Shown: positions 34,731 through 43,111 of the stretch, in pieces
How the letters are laid out: every line of letters begins with the position of its first letter
Position numbering within the stretch: the stretch's first letter is position 1
Origin: Mycolicibacterium sp. GF69
Lineage (GTDB): Bacteria > Actinomycetota > Actinomycetes > Mycobacteriales > Mycobacteriaceae
Length of the DNA: 64,000 bases
Assembly: GCF_003284965.1 (NCBI RefSeq)
Contig: NZ_QMEW01000002.1
Span: 62,001-126,000 of the forward strand
Reading direction: 5' to 3'
Position numbers and translations under genes: made by a program
Notes under the pieces: generated by a model
Told to the model about the DNA's origin: nothing
The model's input: only the letters and a program-made list of their open reading frames with translations
The model's database searches: none

Positions 34731-35462
34731 CTAACCCCGCGTAACGGTGTTCCTGGAGGACACGTCCACCTCCGGGGCACCGGAGTGGTAGATCACCTCG
34801 TTGTCGAAGCCGGACGCGCCGATCTCGTCGACGCTGTCGATGCTCACCTTGTTCTCGACACCGGACACCGTGACGCTCAGGCAGTGCCCGAGCAGCGTCA
34901 CTGTGTTGTTAACGCCGCTGATGTTGATGTTGCTGCCGTTGCACTCGATCGTCTCGTTCTCATCGACGCCGGACACGCTGTACTGTCCGCCGGCCGGGGC
35001 GACGGCCACCTTCGGCGGCTCGGCGTCGGGAAGCCGCGTCGGCAGCAGGGTCGGGGCGTTGCGTGACGGCCCGATCGTCACGCTGCCGCCGTACGGGCCG
35101 TCGTCTCCCGCGTCGGAGAAGCCGGGCCGGCTGCTGATCGCGTCCGTCGCCGACGACAGCGTCCAGACGAGCATTCCGATGCCGGCGACGACGAGCACCA
35201 TCACCGCGCCGAGCAACCCGAAGATCAGCCCGAACGGCGTGCCTCTCCTCGTCGGCGCCGGCGGGAAGGAGACGCCGAACGGTGGTGCGCTGTAGGGCGC
35301 CTGCGGGTACTGGTAGGACGGGCCGTAGACCGGTGGTGGCAGCGCCGAGGTCTGGTAGTCGTTTCCCGGCGACGGCGAAGTGCCCAGTTCGACTGCGCCG
35401 TTCTCGGACAGCGGCTGCTCCAGCTGCCGGATACGCGCTTCCGGGTCGTCCTCGGCCTTCAT
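34731..35462 (-). CDS. DUF3060 membrane-anchored protein
   Basis: A 243-aa protein. Residues 1-28 are acidic, residues 30-72 are Pro/Tyr-rich, one membrane segment lies at about 75-105 (FGLIFGLLGAVMVLVVAGIGMLVW), and the C-terminal 80 residues form a DUF3060 repeat domain with SVSGVDENETIECNGSNINISGVNNTV and LSVTVSGVENKVSIDSVDEI. DUF3060 looks like a small beta-helix of repeating SGxxNxV units, exposed outside the membrane. Function is unknown. Its start is 129 bp from that of the divergent oxidoreductase. Confidence 0.83.
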   Translation of the reverse strand: MKAEDDPEARIRQLEQPLSENGAVELGTSPSPGNDYQTSALPPPVYGPSYQYPQAPYSAPPFGVSFPPAPTRRGTPFGLIFGLLGAVMVLVVAGIGMLVWTLSSATDAISSRPGFSDAGDDGPYGGSVTIGPSRNAPTLLPTRLPDAEPPKVAVAPAGGQYSVSGVDENETIECNGSNINISGVNNTVTLLGHCLSVTVSGVENKVSIDSVDEIGASGFDNEVIYHSGAPEVDVSSRNTVTRG

Positions 35463-35591
35463 GCGCAGATGGTGCCATACCGCTGTTGGCGTCGCCCGGA
35501 TAACGGTCCACGGCCGGTGGCCCGGCTGGCAAACGATGACGGTTCCCTGACATCGCGATTACGCCGCCGCCGAAGTTGGTACCCACCGTGT

Positions 35592-36725
35592 GTGGAGGCT
35601 CCAGGGTTCATCGCGATCGGCAGCGGTCCGGCCGGGGTGAGCGCTGCGGAGACGTTCCGGAGCAAGCACCCCGGCATTCCGGTGCGCATACTGACCACCG
35701 ACCCCGCACTGCCCTACGCGAAGCCGCCGCTGAGCAAGGACTTCCTCTGCGGGCGCGACACCCAACTCGCCCTGCACAGCGAGCGCTGGTTCGAACGCAA
35801 TGCCGTCGATTTGATCCGTGGCGTCACCGTCGACGCGATCGACCTGGCTCGCCAGGAGGTGATCACGGCCGGCGGCCGGCGCTACCCGTACTGGCATCTG
35901 GTGGTGGCGTCCGGCTCCACAGCGGTACGGCCCCCCGTTCCCGGCGTCGAATCCGCGCTGACGCTGCGGTCCTTCGCCGACGCGGTGGCACTCAAGATGG
36001 CCGCCCGCTACTCCGACTGCGCCGTCGTCATCGGCGGCGGGCTGATCGGCTGCGAGGCGGCGTCCTGCCTGGCCGAGCGCGGTGTGGCGACGACGATCGT
36101 GGCCGCCGAGCACGTCCCGCTGCAACGGCGATTCGGCCTGGAGGCGGGCGAGCGGGTCGCAAAACTGTTGTCGGACAACGGTGTACGATTCGCCGGCGAG
36201 ACCACCGTGGCCGAGATCGAGGATACCCGCGTGGTGCTCGGCGGCGGTGAGGCCGTCGAAGCCGACCTCGTCGTGTGCGCGACCGGTGTGCGGCCCGACA
36301 TCCGGTTGGGTGAGGCGGCCGGACTGCAAACCCGCGACGGCCGCATCCTCGTCGACGAGCACATGCGGACCTCGGCGCGCAACGTCTACGCCGCGGGGGA
36401 TGTCGCGTTGGCGCACAACGTCACCGCTGTACGTCGCGTGCCCGCCGAGCACTGGCGCGACGCCGCGTACCAGGGTCGCGTCGCCGGCCTGACGGCGGCA
36501 GGTTTCGCGGCCGCCTGGGATACCGTCCCCGGGTTCTCCTGCACGATCGGCACCTCGATCCTCAAGTACCGCGGCTGGGGAGCCGCCTACGACCGCGCCC
36601 GGTTCGTCGACCACCACACCGGTTTCACGGTCTGGTACGAATCGGATGGGGACGTGGTCGGGGTCTTGACGCTCAACGCCGACGAGGACCACCGCCGCGC
36701 CGACGAGATGTTGCGAAGCGCCTGA
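35592..36725 (+). CDS. FAD-dependent pyridine nucleotide-disulfide oxidoreductase (ferredoxin/rubredoxin reductase type)
   Basis: A 377-aa two-dinucleotide-fold flavoenzyme. FAD binding is FIAIGSGPAGVSAAE at the N-terminus, NAD binding is VVIGGGLIGCEAASCL near 140, and the second FAD motif is NVYAAGDVALA near 275. No redox-active CxxxxC disulfide is present, so it resembles the ferredoxin/rubredoxin reductase and AIF-like group. GTG 35592 is chosen because the fold begins four residues later; the open frame extends to 35469 but overlaps the DUF3060 promoter region. Its electron acceptor is unknown and no ferredoxin or P450 gene is adjacent. Confidence 0.85.
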   Translation: MEAPGFIAIGSGPAGVSAAETFRSKHPGIPVRILTTDPALPYAKPPLSKDFLCGRDTQLALHSERWFERNAVDLIRGVTVDAIDLARQEVITAGGRRYPYWHLVVASGSTAVRPPVPGVESALTLRSFADAVALKMAARYSDCAVVIGGGLIGCEAASCLAERGVATTIVAAEHVPLQRRFGLEAGERVAKLLSDNGVRFAGETTVAEIEDTRVVLGGGEAVEADLVVCATGVRPDIRLGEAAGLQTRDGRILVDEHMRTSARNVYAAGDVALAHNVTAVRRVPAEHWRDAAYQGRVAGLTAAGFAAAWDTVPGFSCTIGTSILKYRGWGAAYDRARFVDHHTGFTVWYESDGDVVGVLTLNADEDHRRADEMLRSA

Positions 36726-36726
36726 T

Positions 36727-37707
36727 TCACAACCAGTCTCGGCGCTTGAACGTCCAGTACAGCACGACCACCAACACCGCGATCAGCGCGGTACTGATGA
36801 CGAAACCGGTCACGGTCTCGATGCCGGGATACAGCACGTTCTGGCCGTAGAAGCCGGTGATCGCCGTCGGCACCGCGATGATCGCGGCCCAGCCGGTGAG
36901 CTTCTTCATCACCGTGTTGAGCCGGGCGTCCTGCAGCGACAGATTGGTCTCGAACACCGTTGTGATCATGTCGCGCAACGACTCCGTCCACTCCGAGACC
37001 CGCAGCACATGGTCGTAGAGGTCGGCGTAGAGCGGGTCGAGCTCGGGTGCGGTCCTGGCGTCGAGCCTACGGTGCTGGATCGAGTTGACGACCTCGCGCA
37101 TCGGCAGCACGACCCGTCTCAGCGAAACGAGGTCTTTGCGCAGCCGGTAGGTCTTGCGCTGCAGGTTGCCCCGCTGTGGCCGGTCCTCGAACAGCTCGTC
37201 CTCGAGCGTCTCGATCTCGTCGTCGAGCCTTTGCACCGCCTCGAAGTGGCCGTCGACGACGACGTCGAGTAGGCCGTGCACGAGCGCGCCGACGCCGTGC
37301 TCCTGGCCGCCGAGCTCGTCGAAGCGCTGCGAAACGATGTCGACGTCGAATTCGGGGGACAGCCGCACGGTGATCAGCCCGCGCGGTAGCACGAACCCCG
37401 AGATGCGGTGGCTGGCCATCGGCGCGGCCTCATCTCGCGTCGTCTCGCACACCGCATACACCGTGAAGAACGTGTGCGTGCGGTAGACGACCGCCTTGGT
37501 GCGTTCGGACTCGGCGATCGCGTCCTCGACCGCCCAGGTATTGAGCCCGAGCTCTTCGGCGAGTTCGCTGAGGGTCTCGTGGTCGGGACCGCAGATGTCG
37601 CACCAGACCAACGCGTCGTCCTCGGCGAGATAGTCCGAGATCGACGTGAACACGAAATCGTCCTGCGGCTTGCCGCCGCGCCACACCCGACCGCGCACAT
37701 CTGTCAC
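36727..37707 (-). CDS. CorA-family metal cation channel with altered signature (YGQN)
   Basis: A 326-aa CorA-superfamily protein: a soluble N-terminal domain (1-150), a long coiled stalk helix (150-265; FEAVQRLDDEIETLEDELFED), and two C-terminal membrane helices. The loop between them reads FYGQN (residues 286-290), whereas the family hallmark is YGMN; the Met is Gln here. The end KRRDWL is a typical basic C-terminus. It probably conducts Mg2+, Co2+ or Zn2+; the substitution could change selectivity. It ends tail-to-tail 1 bp from the oxidoreductase. Confidence 0.87.
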   Translation of the reverse strand: MTDVRGRVWRGGKPQDDFVFTSISDYLAEDDALVWCDICGPDHETLSELAEELGLNTWAVEDAIAESERTKAVVYRTHTFFTVYAVCETTRDEAAPMASHRISGFVLPRGLITVRLSPEFDVDIVSQRFDELGGQEHGVGALVHGLLDVVVDGHFEAVQRLDDEIETLEDELFEDRPQRGNLQRKTYRLRKDLVSLRRVVLPMREVVNSIQHRRLDARTAPELDPLYADLYDHVLRVSEWTESLRDMITTVFETNLSLQDARLNTVMKKLTGWAAIIAVPTAITGFYGQNVLYPGIETVTGFVISTALIAVLVVVLYWTFKRRDWL

Positions 37708-37741
37708 CCCGACATCATGTCAGCGACCGGCGCTTCCCGGG

Positions 37742-39296
37742 TCAGCCGAGCCCGTGCTCCAGCGCGTACATGCTCGCCCCGATCCGGTTCGAGACGCCGA
37801 TCTTGGCGTAGACATGCTCGACGTGGTTGCGCACGGTCTTCTCGCTGAGGACGAGTTTGGCGGCGATGTCCTTGTTGCTGGTGCCCTGTGCCACCAGGCG
37901 CAGCACCTCGACCTCTCGGCCCGTCAACCCGTCCGGTCGCGGATGGCGCCTGCCCGACGCGTGTCCCGACGCCTGCAGCACCGCATCGGCGGCGGCCGGG
38001 TCCAACTGCCCGTTCGACACCCGCTCGCGCAGCCGCCGGGCGGCGCCGGCGGGACCGATTGCTTCCCGGTATGGCCGCGGCTCCAGCGCCGTCCTGGTAA
38101 CTGACCGCACACGCCAGCACCCGGTCGGGTATCCCGAGCTGTCGCGAGGTCAGGCCGCGCGGATAGCCTGTGCCGTCGAGACATTCGTGATGGTTGGCCG
38201 CCACCCCCGCGACTTCGCTCAGCGCCGGTACCTGAGAGAGGATGCGTTCGGTCAGATACGGATGCAGCCGCATCCGCTCGAACTCCGCCATGCTCAGTGC
38301 GCCGCGCTTCGACCAGATCTGGTTGGACACCCCGATGCGACCGAGATCGTGTACATAACCGGCGCGCCGCGTCGTCGCGACCGCGGCCTCATCGAGTCCG
38401 AGCACTTCGGCGGCCGAAGCAGCGAGATCGGCCACCGCCCGCGAATGCCCAAGTGTGAACGGGCATTTGAGGTCGACGAACTCACCCAGCGCGACCAGCA
38501 AGGTGTCGAGCGACCGGCCGTCGAGTCGCGCGCCGCGATCGGGTGCATGCTGCAGCGCAGTCGCCCACACGTCGCCGGTCGACGGCACCGCCAGCACGCC
38601 GGCCGGATCGGCGACGAACGCGTCGACGATCGCGGGGTCGAACTGGCCGCCGCTCCTGTTGCGAGCCATCGCCACCGCGCCGTCGGTGCCGTACTCGCGT
38701 TGGTGCACCTCGATCATGTCGGCGGCTTGAGCGACGCGCATCTCGATCGGTATCGCCTCACCGGATGCGCCGGTCGGCAGGCCGCCGCCGTCGAACCGTT
38801 CGAAGGTGTAGCGCAGCGCGTACTGTACGTCTGCGGGCAGACCGATGCGTTCGGCCAGCAGGCCGGCTGAGGTGCAGTGCGAGTGGATCAGCTGCGAGAT
38901 GTGGCCGCGCGCATTGGCGTACAGCGTCGCCGCCGTCTTCAGCCGGGTCAGCAGCGACTCCCCGTGCCCGAGGTGGGTCAGCAGAAACCGCTGGTACGGC
39001 AGTCCCGACCAGTCGACCAGGTACGAACTGCGCCGCACCGCGATGTCGTCACCGAACCACCGCGCGTACTCGTGCGAGTCGGCGTGGCAGCCGATCCACA
39101 TGATCAAGGTGGCGTAGTAGATGCAATCGCGCTGCCGGGCAGTCAAATCGAGCCGGTCGGCGAGTCGGGTCGCGATGAGCGCAGCCCGCAGCATGTGCTC
39201 GGCGGGCTGGCCCAGGCCAAGGTCGACGGCGACCGACAGCGCCGCGAGCACCTCCGCTCTGCTCGGAAGTTCCTGCGCGGTGCGACGGCCGCTCAC
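37742..39296 (-). pseudogene. HD-GYP-type response protein with LuxR HTH, split by a frameshift
   Basis: The 5' part (start GTG 39296) encodes two HD/HD-GYP-like domains: RFDGGGLPTGASGEAIP in the first and HDLGRIG plus NHHECLDGTGYPRGL in the second. This frame leaves the family at VLACAVSYQ near 38094. The expected continuation, [20 protein letters not shown] and a LuxR HTH ([22 protein letters not shown]), is in another frame ending at 37742. Removing one base at about 38093 (a GG pair) restores one product of about 517 residues. This is either a true null allele or an assembly error. Intact homologues probably link an HD-GYP-like sensor to DNA binding. Confidence 0.75.
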
Positions 39297-39336
39297 AGCC
39301 CGATTGTGCACCGTCTGCCCGGTCGGTTGAGTGAGA

Positions 39337-40074
39337 TCAGCTGGAGAGGTCGAGACGGTTCGCATCGCGGTGACGCGCGACGTCGAACGCCTCGAACCGG
39401 CCCTGGGCGATCACGCAGATGCCCCGCTGCGGCAGTTGGAAGTCCGCCAGGTTGCCCTGGACGCGGTGCGGCCCCAGGGGACCGAGGTCGACACCCTGCA
39501 CCACGGCAGACGAGTCGGCGACCGCCCACACCCGCCGGGGTGCGATGCGGAACTCCTGACCGTTGGGCAGGTTGCCGGTCAGTCGCACCTTGCCGATGCC
39601 CAGCAGCGGCCCGACGAGACGGCTCATCACGCGTAGCGTTTCGCGGTTGCCGGCCGCGGCCGCCGGAATCCGGCAACCGATCGCGCTCATCAGACGGGTC
39701 GCGAGGGTGGCTTTGATGTCGACGCGCCAATCCAGCACCCCGGCAACGGAAATGGCGAGCGACCACGGTGTGAGCCAGTGCGCCTCGATTCCACAGACGA
39801 CCGGGTCGACGGTCGTGGCCGAGCTGAAGTACCGCGAGCAGCTCTGCGGTCCGGGAGTGGTGGCATAGAACGTCCACACGCCGTCGGGTGTGCGGTGCCA
39901 CACCGACTTGTAGGCCGGGGAGAACGACGTCGCGGGAAAGTCGCGGTAGGCGAGGTAGTGGCCGCCGGCGAACGGGAGGCCCATCACGCCGAAGCCGACG
40001 ACACGCTCCTCGTCGCCCTCGGGCAGGGGCATGGTCTTGGTGGCGGCCGCGCAGGCCTGGGGTGTGGTTTTCAT
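39337..40074 (-). CDS. Conserved hypothetical protein (245 aa)
   Basis: No family is recognised with confidence. The protein begins KTTPQACAAATKTMPLPEG and contains FAGGHYLAYRDFPATSFSPAYKSVWHRTPDGVWTFY (residues about 37-72), a Cys/Ser-rich QSCSRYFSS, then GIEAHWLTPWSLAISV and a beta-rich C-terminus ending with RLDLSS. No signal peptide or membrane helix is evident. The composition suggests a lipocalin- or attH-like beta fold, which is a guess. ATG 40074 is taken; ATG 40083 and 40086 are alternatives. It precedes the frameshifted HD-GYP gene on the same strand by about 40 bp. Confidence 0.6.
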   Translation of the reverse strand: MKTTPQACAAATKTMPLPEGDEERVVGFGVMGLPFAGGHYLAYRDFPATSFSPAYKSVWHRTPDGVWTFYATTPGPQSCSRYFSSATTVDPVVCGIEAHWLTPWSLAISVAGVLDWRVDIKATLATRLMSAIGCRIPAAAAGNRETLRVMSRLVGPLLGIGKVRLTGNLPNGQEFRIAPRRVWAVADSSAVVQGVDLGPLGPHRVQGNLADFQLPQRGICVIAQGRFEAFDVARHRDANRLDLSS

Positions 40075-40135
40075 GGCCGTCATCATTTGTTGACGGCCGA
40101 GCCGGGCACATGGGGCAGCTGCCTCAATTCCCGGC

Positions 40136-40186
40136 GATTTCGGTGAGCTACCAGTCGCTGAGCGATCAGTAGCGCACCGAAATCAC
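40136..40186. repeat. Palindromic intergenic repeat, copy 1
   Basis: A 51-bp element starting GATTTCGGTG and ending GCACCGAAATCAC. Outer arms GATTTCGGTG and CACCGAAATC pair, and an inner ATCGC-TGA-GCGAT-like hairpin sits at the tip (TCGCTGAGCGA here). It lies between the hypothetical gene start and the end of echA3. About 43 of 51 positions match the copy at 49068-49118. Confidence 0.8.
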
Positions 40187-40202
40187 TAGTTGGCGGGTCG
40201 GC

Positions 40203-40904
40203 CTAGCTGAGGCCGAATTCGGTTGCGAGGCCGTCGATACCGGCGCGAATGGCTTGCAGCGCGGATTCGCGTGCCTTCAGCTTGGTGGCCACGTGCGCGC
40301 CGGTCTGCAGCGTGGTCGAGAATTCGGTCGCCAGCTCCTGGGCCCGCGCGAGCACGCGGTCGGCTTCGACGATTTCATCGAGCCACCCGCCGGTGACGGC
40401 CTCGTCACCGGCGAACGTCGCCGCCAGCGCGGCTCCCCGGTGGAACACGGCGGGCGTCAACCGGAACCGCATGATCTCCAGCGCGGCGTTCGGGATCGTC
40501 ATGCCGATCGCCACCTCGATCGCCTGGCATCGGGTCTTCGGCTGACCCACCCGGTGGTCGCCCGACAGCAGCAGAAACGAGCCCATCGCGATCGCCGGGC
40601 CGGTCGCCGCCATGACCACCGGCACCGGGAACCTCAGACACCGCACTGCGAGCTCGAACCCGCCGGCCAGCATGCCGTGCGCCGCCTTCGCATCGCCGGA
40701 CTGAAACACCGTGAGGTCGAAGCCGCCGCTGAACACCCTTCCGTTACCCGCGAGCACGACCGCTTTGGCCGAGTCCTTCTCCGCTCGGTCCAGCGCCTCG
40801 TTGATCGCGGTCTGCATGGCCGGACCGAGCACGTTGACCTTGCCGTCGTCCATCAGGATCGTCGCGACAGAGTCCTTCAGTTCATAGCCAACGAGGCTCG
40901 TCAT
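40203..40904 (-). CDS. echA3: Enoyl-CoA hydratase/isomerase-family protein EchA3
   Basis: A 233-aa crotonase-fold protein: VATILMDDGKVNVLGPAM, VVLAGNGRVFSGGFDLTVF (oxyanion-hole strand), FPVPVVMAATGPAIAMGSFLLLSGDHRVG, and IEVAIGMTIPNAALE. The two glutamates that hydrate crotonyl-CoA are not clearly placed, so it may have another crotonase activity. ATG 40904 has a strong GAAGGAGA eight bases upstream. The symbol rests on its place next to recBCD and on recall of M. tuberculosis Rv0632c. Confidence 0.82.
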   Translation of the reverse strand: MTSLVGYELKDSVATILMDDGKVNVLGPAMQTAINEALDRAEKDSAKAVVLAGNGRVFSGGFDLTVFQSGDAKAAHGMLAGGFELAVRCLRFPVPVVMAATGPAIAMGSFLLLSGDHRVGQPKTRCQAIEVAIGMTIPNAALEIMRFRLTPAVFHRGAALAATFAGDEAVTGGWLDEIVEADRVLARAQELATEFSTTLQTGAHVATKLKARESALQAIRAGIDGLATEFGLS

Positions 40905-41022
40905 CGCTTCTCCTTCGAACGCGGCGGCTGATCCGATCGATGTTACGAAAAACGCGGCGGATGCCGAGGGACTGGGGTAGCCCACTACGCGTGCCCTGGC
41001 CGGCGACGCTTCCTATCGTCGA

Positions 41023-41053
41023 AAACAGCCCGGCAACGAGGGGTTGTCGGGCT
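41023..41053 (-). terminator. Rho-independent terminator (minus strand)
   Basis: Eleven-base arms AGCCCGGCAAC (41027-41037) and GTTGTCGGGCT (41043-41053) pair with one G-T wobble around a 5-base loop. Read on the minus strand the hairpin is followed by TTTT (complement of AAAA at 41022-41025). It starts 9 bp past the stop of the 284-aa gene and fits its transcript end. Confidence 0.75.
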
Positions 41054-41061
41054 CCGAAATG

Positions 41062-41916
41062 TCAGGCGATCCGGTGGCGCGCGGACTGGGCCTTGAGGAT
41101 CTGGGTGTGCGCATCCTCGAACTCCGCGTCGATGTCGATCCGGGGCCCCGTGACCGACCCGTTGCGCGGGCGCTGTGGCACTTCGGTTTCCGTGCGGTAC
41201 CGCTCGCGTAGTTCGTCCACCGAAGCCCGCACTCGTTTGATCTCGTGGCGCAGCACATCCTCGCGGCTCTCGTTGGCCGCGTAGTGGTAGTACGTCAGCA
41301 GGTGGCGCAGCAGTTCGAGCTTCTGCTTCTCCTGGCGCGCCAGGTCGTGCGTGGTCAACAACTCCAACCGTTCGACCGGGTGCAGCGTCGACCAGTCCAA
41401 CACCGCTGTCGAGCGGAACCGGTGGCGAGCGCTTTTGTTCCTGGCATGGGCCTGCCGGTCGGAATAGGTGATCGCCCCGTCGAAGCGGGACGCGATGGCC
41501 TCGCCCAGCTCGCGACGGTCGAGCGCCGAGTCCCAGACGATGCGCCATTCCTGGCCCGGCGCCAGATAGGGGATCTCTGCGGGCAGGTTCAGCGGTGCGA
41601 TGTCGACATATCGGTCGTCGTAGACGTTCTCGTACTTGGCCACGGTCGGTGGATGTGCGAAGTCGAAACGGATGTTGTAGGCCGGCGTCCGGCCGAAGTT
41701 TCGGACCACGAGCTCGATGAGATGCCAGTCGTTGGCGGCCGGTTCCATGAACATCGCGACGTTGGGGGCCATGAGTTCTTCGCTCTGGCGGCGGGCCCGC
41801 TGGTACTGGCGCCACGCATAGATCAGCGCGGCGACGCCCACCGCGACAGCGAGCCAGGCGGCCAGTGCCGTCCACATGCCGGCCGACAGACCGAGAAGAG
41901 TCCCATCCGCATTCAC
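41062..41916 (-). CDS. Single-TM protein of unknown function (284 aa)
   Basis: The N-terminus has one hydrophobic helix (residues about 13-34; MWTALAAWLAVAVGVAALIYAW) followed by a basic, coiled stretch YQRARRQSEEL. The rest is soluble and polar: NDWHLIELVVRNFGRTPAYNIRFDF and YLAPGQEWRIVWDS resemble a beta-sandwich, and the C-terminal 100 residues are helical (RQEKQKLELLRHLLTYYHYAANESREDVL). No catalytic motif is seen. It may be the counterpart of M. tuberculosis Rv0633c by position; this is inference. It is downstream of the DUF2235 gene by 105 bp and is followed by an intrinsic terminator. Confidence 0.7.
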   Translation of the reverse strand: MNADGTLLGLSAGMWTALAAWLAVAVGVAALIYAWRQYQRARRQSEELMAPNVAMFMEPAANDWHLIELVVRNFGRTPAYNIRFDFAHPPTVAKYENVYDDRYVDIAPLNLPAEIPYLAPGQEWRIVWDSALDRRELGEAIASRFDGAITYSDRQAHARNKSARHRFRSTAVLDWSTLHPVERLELLTTHDLARQEKQKLELLRHLLTYYHYAANESREDVLRHEIKRVRASVDELRERYRTETEVPQRPRNGSVTGPRIDIDAEFEDAHTQILKAQSARHRIA

Positions 41917-42021
41917 GCACCGCTGTATATCACGCGGGCAGCAATCACACAGCCTTTGCTAATCGGTGGCCTGCGGAGATCCGTTGGATTCACACCGACG
42001 ATGCTGACCGGCCAACATTCG

Positions 42022-43077
42022 CTATCCCCGGTTCGCGGTGCTCAACCCCGCTTTATTGCTATCTGTCTCCTCGCATGCGCCGGAAGTGGTCAGGCCGACC
42101 AGCACCCGATCGGCCGAGGCGCCGTCGACACGAACGAGTCGCTCCCCCCGCGCCGCCCAGTCCGGGTCCGACCACGTCACGCGGCCCGGCAGCCGCTTCC
42201 AGTACTGCGGATGCTCGCGCAGGTACAACTCGACGCTGCAGTGGATGTCCGCATCCTCGGGAAGCCTGCGGATCGAGATCGTGTGAGGGGTTTCGGCGAG
42301 CGCATCGAACTGCCCCGGCCCGGGAACGGTGTGCATCCGCTCGGCCGGAACCGCCAGCCCAGCGCCGATCGCTCCATCGAGCATCCAGTCGAAGCAGATC
42401 TCGGTCAACGGTTCGCAGGCGCCCGGCCCGCCTGCCACGTCGCAATGTGCCCCGCGGAACCAGACCTCCTCGATGTGGTCCGACGCCGGGGCCACCAGAC
42501 GTTCACCGGGACGTCCGTCGATCGCGACCGCGTGCCTGCCGAGCTCGACGTTGGGCATCGGAACGGGCATCGACCTTCGGGTGAAACCGGGGACACCGAC
42601 CGCGTCCCAGAGCCCTAAAAACCGGACCGGAACCGGGATTTCGCGTTGCTGCTCCAACCGTGCCGCGACTTGTGTCACCCGCACCCAGTCCTGTCCGGTG
42701 CGTCCGGTCCGCGGCAGGGCGTAGGCGCCGAGCACGAAATCCATCAACTCGGGTAGCACCCCGACGGTGGACAGCAGCCGGGTAAGGGTCTGCGCGCAGT
42801 AGCCGCCGCGGCCCACGCCGAACAAGAAGATCGGGTCGCCGGGCTCCCACCGCTCGATCAGGAACCGGTAGGCCTCGGCGATGGCGCAGCGCGCGTCGCC
42901 GGCGACCGTTTTGCGCCGCCGCAGTACCGTCGCGCGATCCTGTCCGACGCCGGGGTGATACCAGGTGATCTGATCGGCGCGGTCGTCGAGCAGATGGAAG
43001 AGTCGATGCGCATTGGTCGTGGTTTCCGGCATCGGGTAGCGACGACTCTGGTCGAAGCACAACACCAGCTTCTTCAC
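42022..43077 (-). CDS. DUF2235 alpha/beta-hydrolase-like protein with altered nucleophile motif
   Basis: A 351-aa protein of the DUF2235 family: LVLCFDQSRRYP with TTNAHRLFHLL at the start, YHPGVGQD, FLGLWDAVGVPG, and FRGAHCDVAGGPG near residue 210. DUF2235 domains occur in type VI phospholipase effectors. The nucleophile elbow normally reads G-x-S-R-G, but here residues 87-91 are GVGRG, so the serine is a glycine at position 89. The His/Asp regions remain. It may be catalytically dead or use another residue. GTG 43077 lies 34 bp after the GH25-like gene, so the two are probably co-transcribed. No signal peptide is present. Confidence 0.8.
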   Translation of the reverse strand: MKKLVLCFDQSRRYPMPETTTNAHRLFHLLDDRADQITWYHPGVGQDRATVLRRRKTVAGDARCAIAEAYRFLIERWEPGDPIFLFGVGRGGYCAQTLTRLLSTVGVLPELMDFVLGAYALPRTGRTGQDWVRVTQVAARLEQQREIPVPVRFLGLWDAVGVPGFTRRSMPVPMPNVELGRHAVAIDGRPGERLVAPASDHIEEVWFRGAHCDVAGGPGACEPLTEICFDWMLDGAIGAGLAVPAERMHTVPGPGQFDALAETPHTISIRRLPEDADIHCSVELYLREHPQYWKRLPGRVTWSDPDWAARGERLVRVDGASADRVLVGLTTSGACEETDSNKAGLSTANRG

Positions 43078-43111
43078 AGCGGCCCCCGGCTGTGGTCAAT
43101 CGACGCCTGCC

